NCBI GenBank assembly: GCA_027493955.1
Contig: JAOSJT010000001.1
Span: 2,715,131-2,779,130, forward strand
DNA: 64,000 nucleotides
Direction: 5' to 3'
DNA from: Bacteroidia bacterium
GTDB taxonomy: Bacteria > Bacteroidota > Ignavibacteria > SZUA-365
Positions 62,029 to 64,000 of this stretch are shown here, piece after piece. Each line of letters starts with the position of its first letter. The stretch's first letter is position 1. A program made the position numbers and the translations under genes. Under the pieces are notes generated by a model, which saw only the letters and a list, made by a program, of their open reading frames with translations, was not told where the DNA came from and did no database searches.

Positions 62029-62385
62029 ATGACCCCTGTCCCGAAGGAATTCAAACTTCTCGATGGCCGCGACCTGCGCATTACCTGGTCCGATGGCCAT
62101 AGTACACGCATTTCCCTGCAGCTCTTCCGTGACGAATGTCCCTGTGCCGGCTGCAAGGGTGAAACCGACATTTTCGGCGATCTCAAAATGCCGCTTCAGC
62201 TTCCAATTGCGGTACCCGGCAAGTACGAGCTGAAACGCCTGGCTCCGGTAGGCAACTACGCTGTGGCGGCATCCTGGGGTGATGGCCACGACAGCGGCAT
62301 TTACTCCTGGGAATATCTTCTCGAATTGGAGCAGCGCTTGAATCCCGCTCCCGGTGACACACCCGCCCCCTCGTCTCTCGCCTGA
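62029..62385 (+). CDS. DUF971 (GBBH-like N-terminal domain) protein
   Basis: A 118-residue protein (MTPVPKEFKLLDGRDLRITWSDGHSTRISLQLFRDECPCAGC). The DUF971/GBBH-like_N domain shows LRITWSDGH, CPCAGCKGE with two Cys that may hold zinc, and VGNYAVAASWGDGHDSGIYSWEYL. In other bacteria these proteins occur near Fe-S or Mrp-related genes. Here it lies nine bases after the cupin gene. Exact role unknown. Confidence 0.92.
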   Translation: MTPVPKEFKLLDGRDLRITWSDGHSTRISLQLFRDECPCAGCKGETDIFGDLKMPLQLPIAVPGKYELKRLAPVGNYAVAASWGDGHDSGIYSWEYLLELEQRLNPAPGDTPAPSSLA

Positions 62386-63087
62386 ATGATGCTGCGTATC
62401 GTTTGCACGGTTTTAGACCCCTCCCTGTACAGCGGCTATGGCGACTGGCTGCGGTCACTTCGCGATGCTGTCGGCGTGACTTTCGTCACCAGGAGGGAAG
62501 ATGTCGCGGAAGCGCTTGCGGACGCCCACGGTCTTCTTCTCCCGGGTGGCGGGGATCCCGCACCCGCTCTCTACGGCAGAGCGGACGCGTTGCCGCTCTG
62601 CAACGTGGACCAGGATCGGGACGCACTGGAACTGGAAGCCATCGAAATCGCGATCCGGAAAGAAATCCCGATCCTTGGTATCTGCCGTGGATTACAAATC
62701 GCTACGGTGGCATTGGGCGGCGTGCTCATCCCGGATCTTCCGGGCGCAGGATACGACGGGCATCACCGCCTGGACAAAACGGATCGTCAGCATGAAGTGC
62801 ATATCGATCCCGACAGCATGCTTGCGACTCTCAGTGGTGAACAGTTCGCGATTGTGAACAGCGCGCATCATCAGGGGGTGGAGCAGATTCCGCCGCGACT
62901 TCGCGTCACGGCGCGGAGCGCCGACGGCCTGCCGGAAGCACTCGAGTGGGCGCAACCAGACGGGAAACCATTCCTGCTGCTGGTTCACTGGCATCCGGAA
63001 CGTTTGCCCCAGGGCCATGCGCTCAAGGACAGCATAGGGCAGGCCTTTCTGGATGCGTGCAAAGAACGCCTTCTCAAGGGATACTGA
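62386..63087 (+). CDS. Class I glutamine amidotransferase-like hydrolase (peptidase C26, PuuD-like)
   Basis: A 233-residue enzyme with the triad of gamma-glutamyl hydrolases: nucleophile Cys100 in GICRGLQ, and His203 and Glu205 in VHWHPER. VNSAHHQGVE fits the PuuD/C26 pattern, and the oxyanion motif LLPGGGDPAP is present. Relatives cleave gamma-glutamyl-GABA in putrescine degradation. Starts directly after the DUF971 stop; last gene of the operon, with its end 14 bases into the convergent Fn3 gene. Confidence 0.93.
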   Translation: MMLRIVCTVLDPSLYSGYGDWLRSLRDAVGVTFVTRREDVAEALADAHGLLLPGGGDPAPALYGRADALPLCNVDQDRDALELEAIEIAIRKEIPILGICRGLQIATVALGGVLIPDLPGAGYDGHHRLDKTDRQHEVHIDPDSMLATLSGEQFAIVNSAHHQGVEQIPPRLRVTARSADGLPEALEWAQPDGKPFLLLVHWHPERLPQGHALKDSIGQAFLDACKERLLKGY

Positions 63088-64000
63088 CGGCCTCGGCCCG
63101 CACAAGCGGCGATTCGCCGCCGTCCGGATACACCACTTTCACAGCATACACATAGGTAGCACCGCTGCGTACGTCGCGATCAGCATAGCCCGACGCAGCA
63201 TCTCCTTCCGTTCTGATCAGCACCTGCGGTGAAGCGGAAGCACCACGGTAGAGGTAAAACTCACAGGGACGATTTCCTGTAAATCGCCACTGAAGCTGCA
63301 CAGCATTGGACTGCGCATCATACCGTGCCACAAGCTGCTCCGCTCCGGGGCGGGTACCCGCTGCCACCTTCCGGGCATTGACGATGTTGGAAAGCGGTGA
63401 CAGCAGCCCGTCCTCGTCACGTGCCTGAACGGCATACTCGTACACTTCTCCCGCGTCGGCCCCCTCGTCCCGATGCGTCGTTCTGGACGCCTCGTCTGTC
63501 CGCAACAGTTCCCTCCACTGCGTCTCCCCCACACGCCGGCGCAGCAGCACGTGCTCGCGTGCATCGGATGTCGGGCTCCGATACCAGGATATGGTCACAG
63601 CGTCCACCGCGCTTTGCACATCGCGTATCACCGGCGCGGAAGGAGGAACGATGTCCGGCTTTTTCACTTCCAGTGCGGGCGTGAACGGAGAGTGGTTGAA
63701 ATTCCAGTCAAGCGCCGTGACCTTATAATAGATGTGCTTCGACAGTGTTTTCAGCGTGAGTGTGTCGGTGTATATGGTATCGGTGCCGATCGTTGTCGTG
63801 AGCTGCTGAAATTCATGCGAGGGATCGTTGGCATAGAACACGCGGTAGCCCTGAAGATCCTGTTCAGTATTCGACGTCCAACGGAGCAGTACGACGCCAC
63901 TTGAGTCCACGGACCCAACCAATCCCGACGGTGTCGCGGGAGGGATGGAATCGGGAAAGACGGCAAACATTGGCGCGGACATGCGCGAATTGCCGGCTGT
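63074..64000 (-). CDS. C-terminal part of a large fibronectin type III protein (partial)
   Basis: An open minus-strand frame running off the right edge; the N-terminus lies beyond 64000. The visible 309 residues hold at least two to three Fn3 domains (PPATPSGLVGSVDSSGVVLLRWT, PPSAPVIRDVQSAVDAVTISWYR, then ATYVYAVKVVYPDGGESPLV). It lacks a T9SS domain at the visible C-terminus (ends EAVSIP). Probably a secreted or surface protein. Its end overlaps the convergent C26 gene by 14 bases. Confidence 0.85.
   Translation of the reverse strand, partial: TAGNSRMSAPMFAVFPDSIPPATPSGLVGSVDSSGVVLLRWTSNTEQDLQGYRVFYANDPSHEFQQLTTTIGTDTIYTDTLTLKTLSKHIYYKVTALDWNFNHSPFTPALEVKKPDIVPPSAPVIRDVQSAVDAVTISWYRSPTSDAREHVLLRRRVGETQWRELLRTDEASRTTHRDEGADAGEVYEYAVQARDEDGLLSPLSNIVNARKVAAGTRPGAEQLVARYDAQSNAVQLQWRFTGNRPCEFYLYRGASASPQVLIRTEGDAASGYADRDVRSGATYVYAVKVVYPDGGESPLVRAEAVSIP

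Overview
The window looks like the chromosome of a member of the Bacteroidota/Chlorobiota/Ignavibacteriota assemblage, possibly a Kapabacteria- or Ignavibacteria-like lineage. The evidence is a 1505-residue secreted protein ending in a type IX secretion sorting domain (EQNYPNPFNPST), a DUF5683 protein, a class I fructose-bisphosphate aldolase, many Sec-exported beta-propeller or Fn3 proteins, and moderately GC-rich DNA. No rRNA gene or CRISPR array is visible, so the lineage is inferred from protein style only.

Left part (1-4752) and 34348-36892: two genes for exported proteins, X (BNR/Asp-box protein) and Y (lipoprotein-like propeller), occur as a tandem direct repeat of about 2.1 kb. The first copy is wrecked: X1 carries a complete 1.4 kb IS4-family element (2188-3562, apparent 11-bp target duplication) and Y1 is split by a prophage. 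The second copy keeps Y2 intact and X2 as a short version.

Prhophage part (4753-34347, about 29.6 kb): a complete-looking transposable (Mu-type) prophage that begins TG, ends CA, has iterated transposase-binding repeats at both ends and is flanked by a 4-bp GTAG duplication. Tail, capsid and probable lysis genes are on the minus strand (4802-18979). Mu gp36/gp37-like genes, terminase and portal are on the plus strand (19303-25062). A repressor (25360-25758, minus) faces a Cro-like gene, a MuA-type DDE transposase, Gam and small early genes (25856-32639). The right end holds a minor head protein fused to a GNAT-like domain (32636-33997). A T10 slippery run marks a probable -1 frameshift between the tail-assembly chaperone genes. 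A phage tRNA-Met lies between tail genes. No tail sheath gene was recognised, so a siphovirus-like particle is likely. No MuB ATPase was recognised.

Right part (36960-64000): ordinary chromosomal genes. In order these are a catalytically altered M16 peptidase homologue, a 41-bp tandem repeat array, cydAB (cytochrome bd oxidase), a small Cys-containing exported protein, a SPOUT RNA methyltransferase, a TPMT-like methyltransferase and D-Ala-D-Ala ligase (overlapping genes), a DUF5683 protein, a DedA/YqaA membrane protein, the large T9SS cargo protein, release factor 3, class I aldolase, an SDR epimerase, an HD-domain protein, an Spy/CpxP-like lipoprotein and a Cys/Met-metabolism PLP enzyme. A tight plus-strand operon follows (PgeF, lipoyl ligase/octanoyltransferase, PanB, cupin, DUF971, C26 amidotransferase). 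A minus-strand Fn3 protein runs off the right edge.
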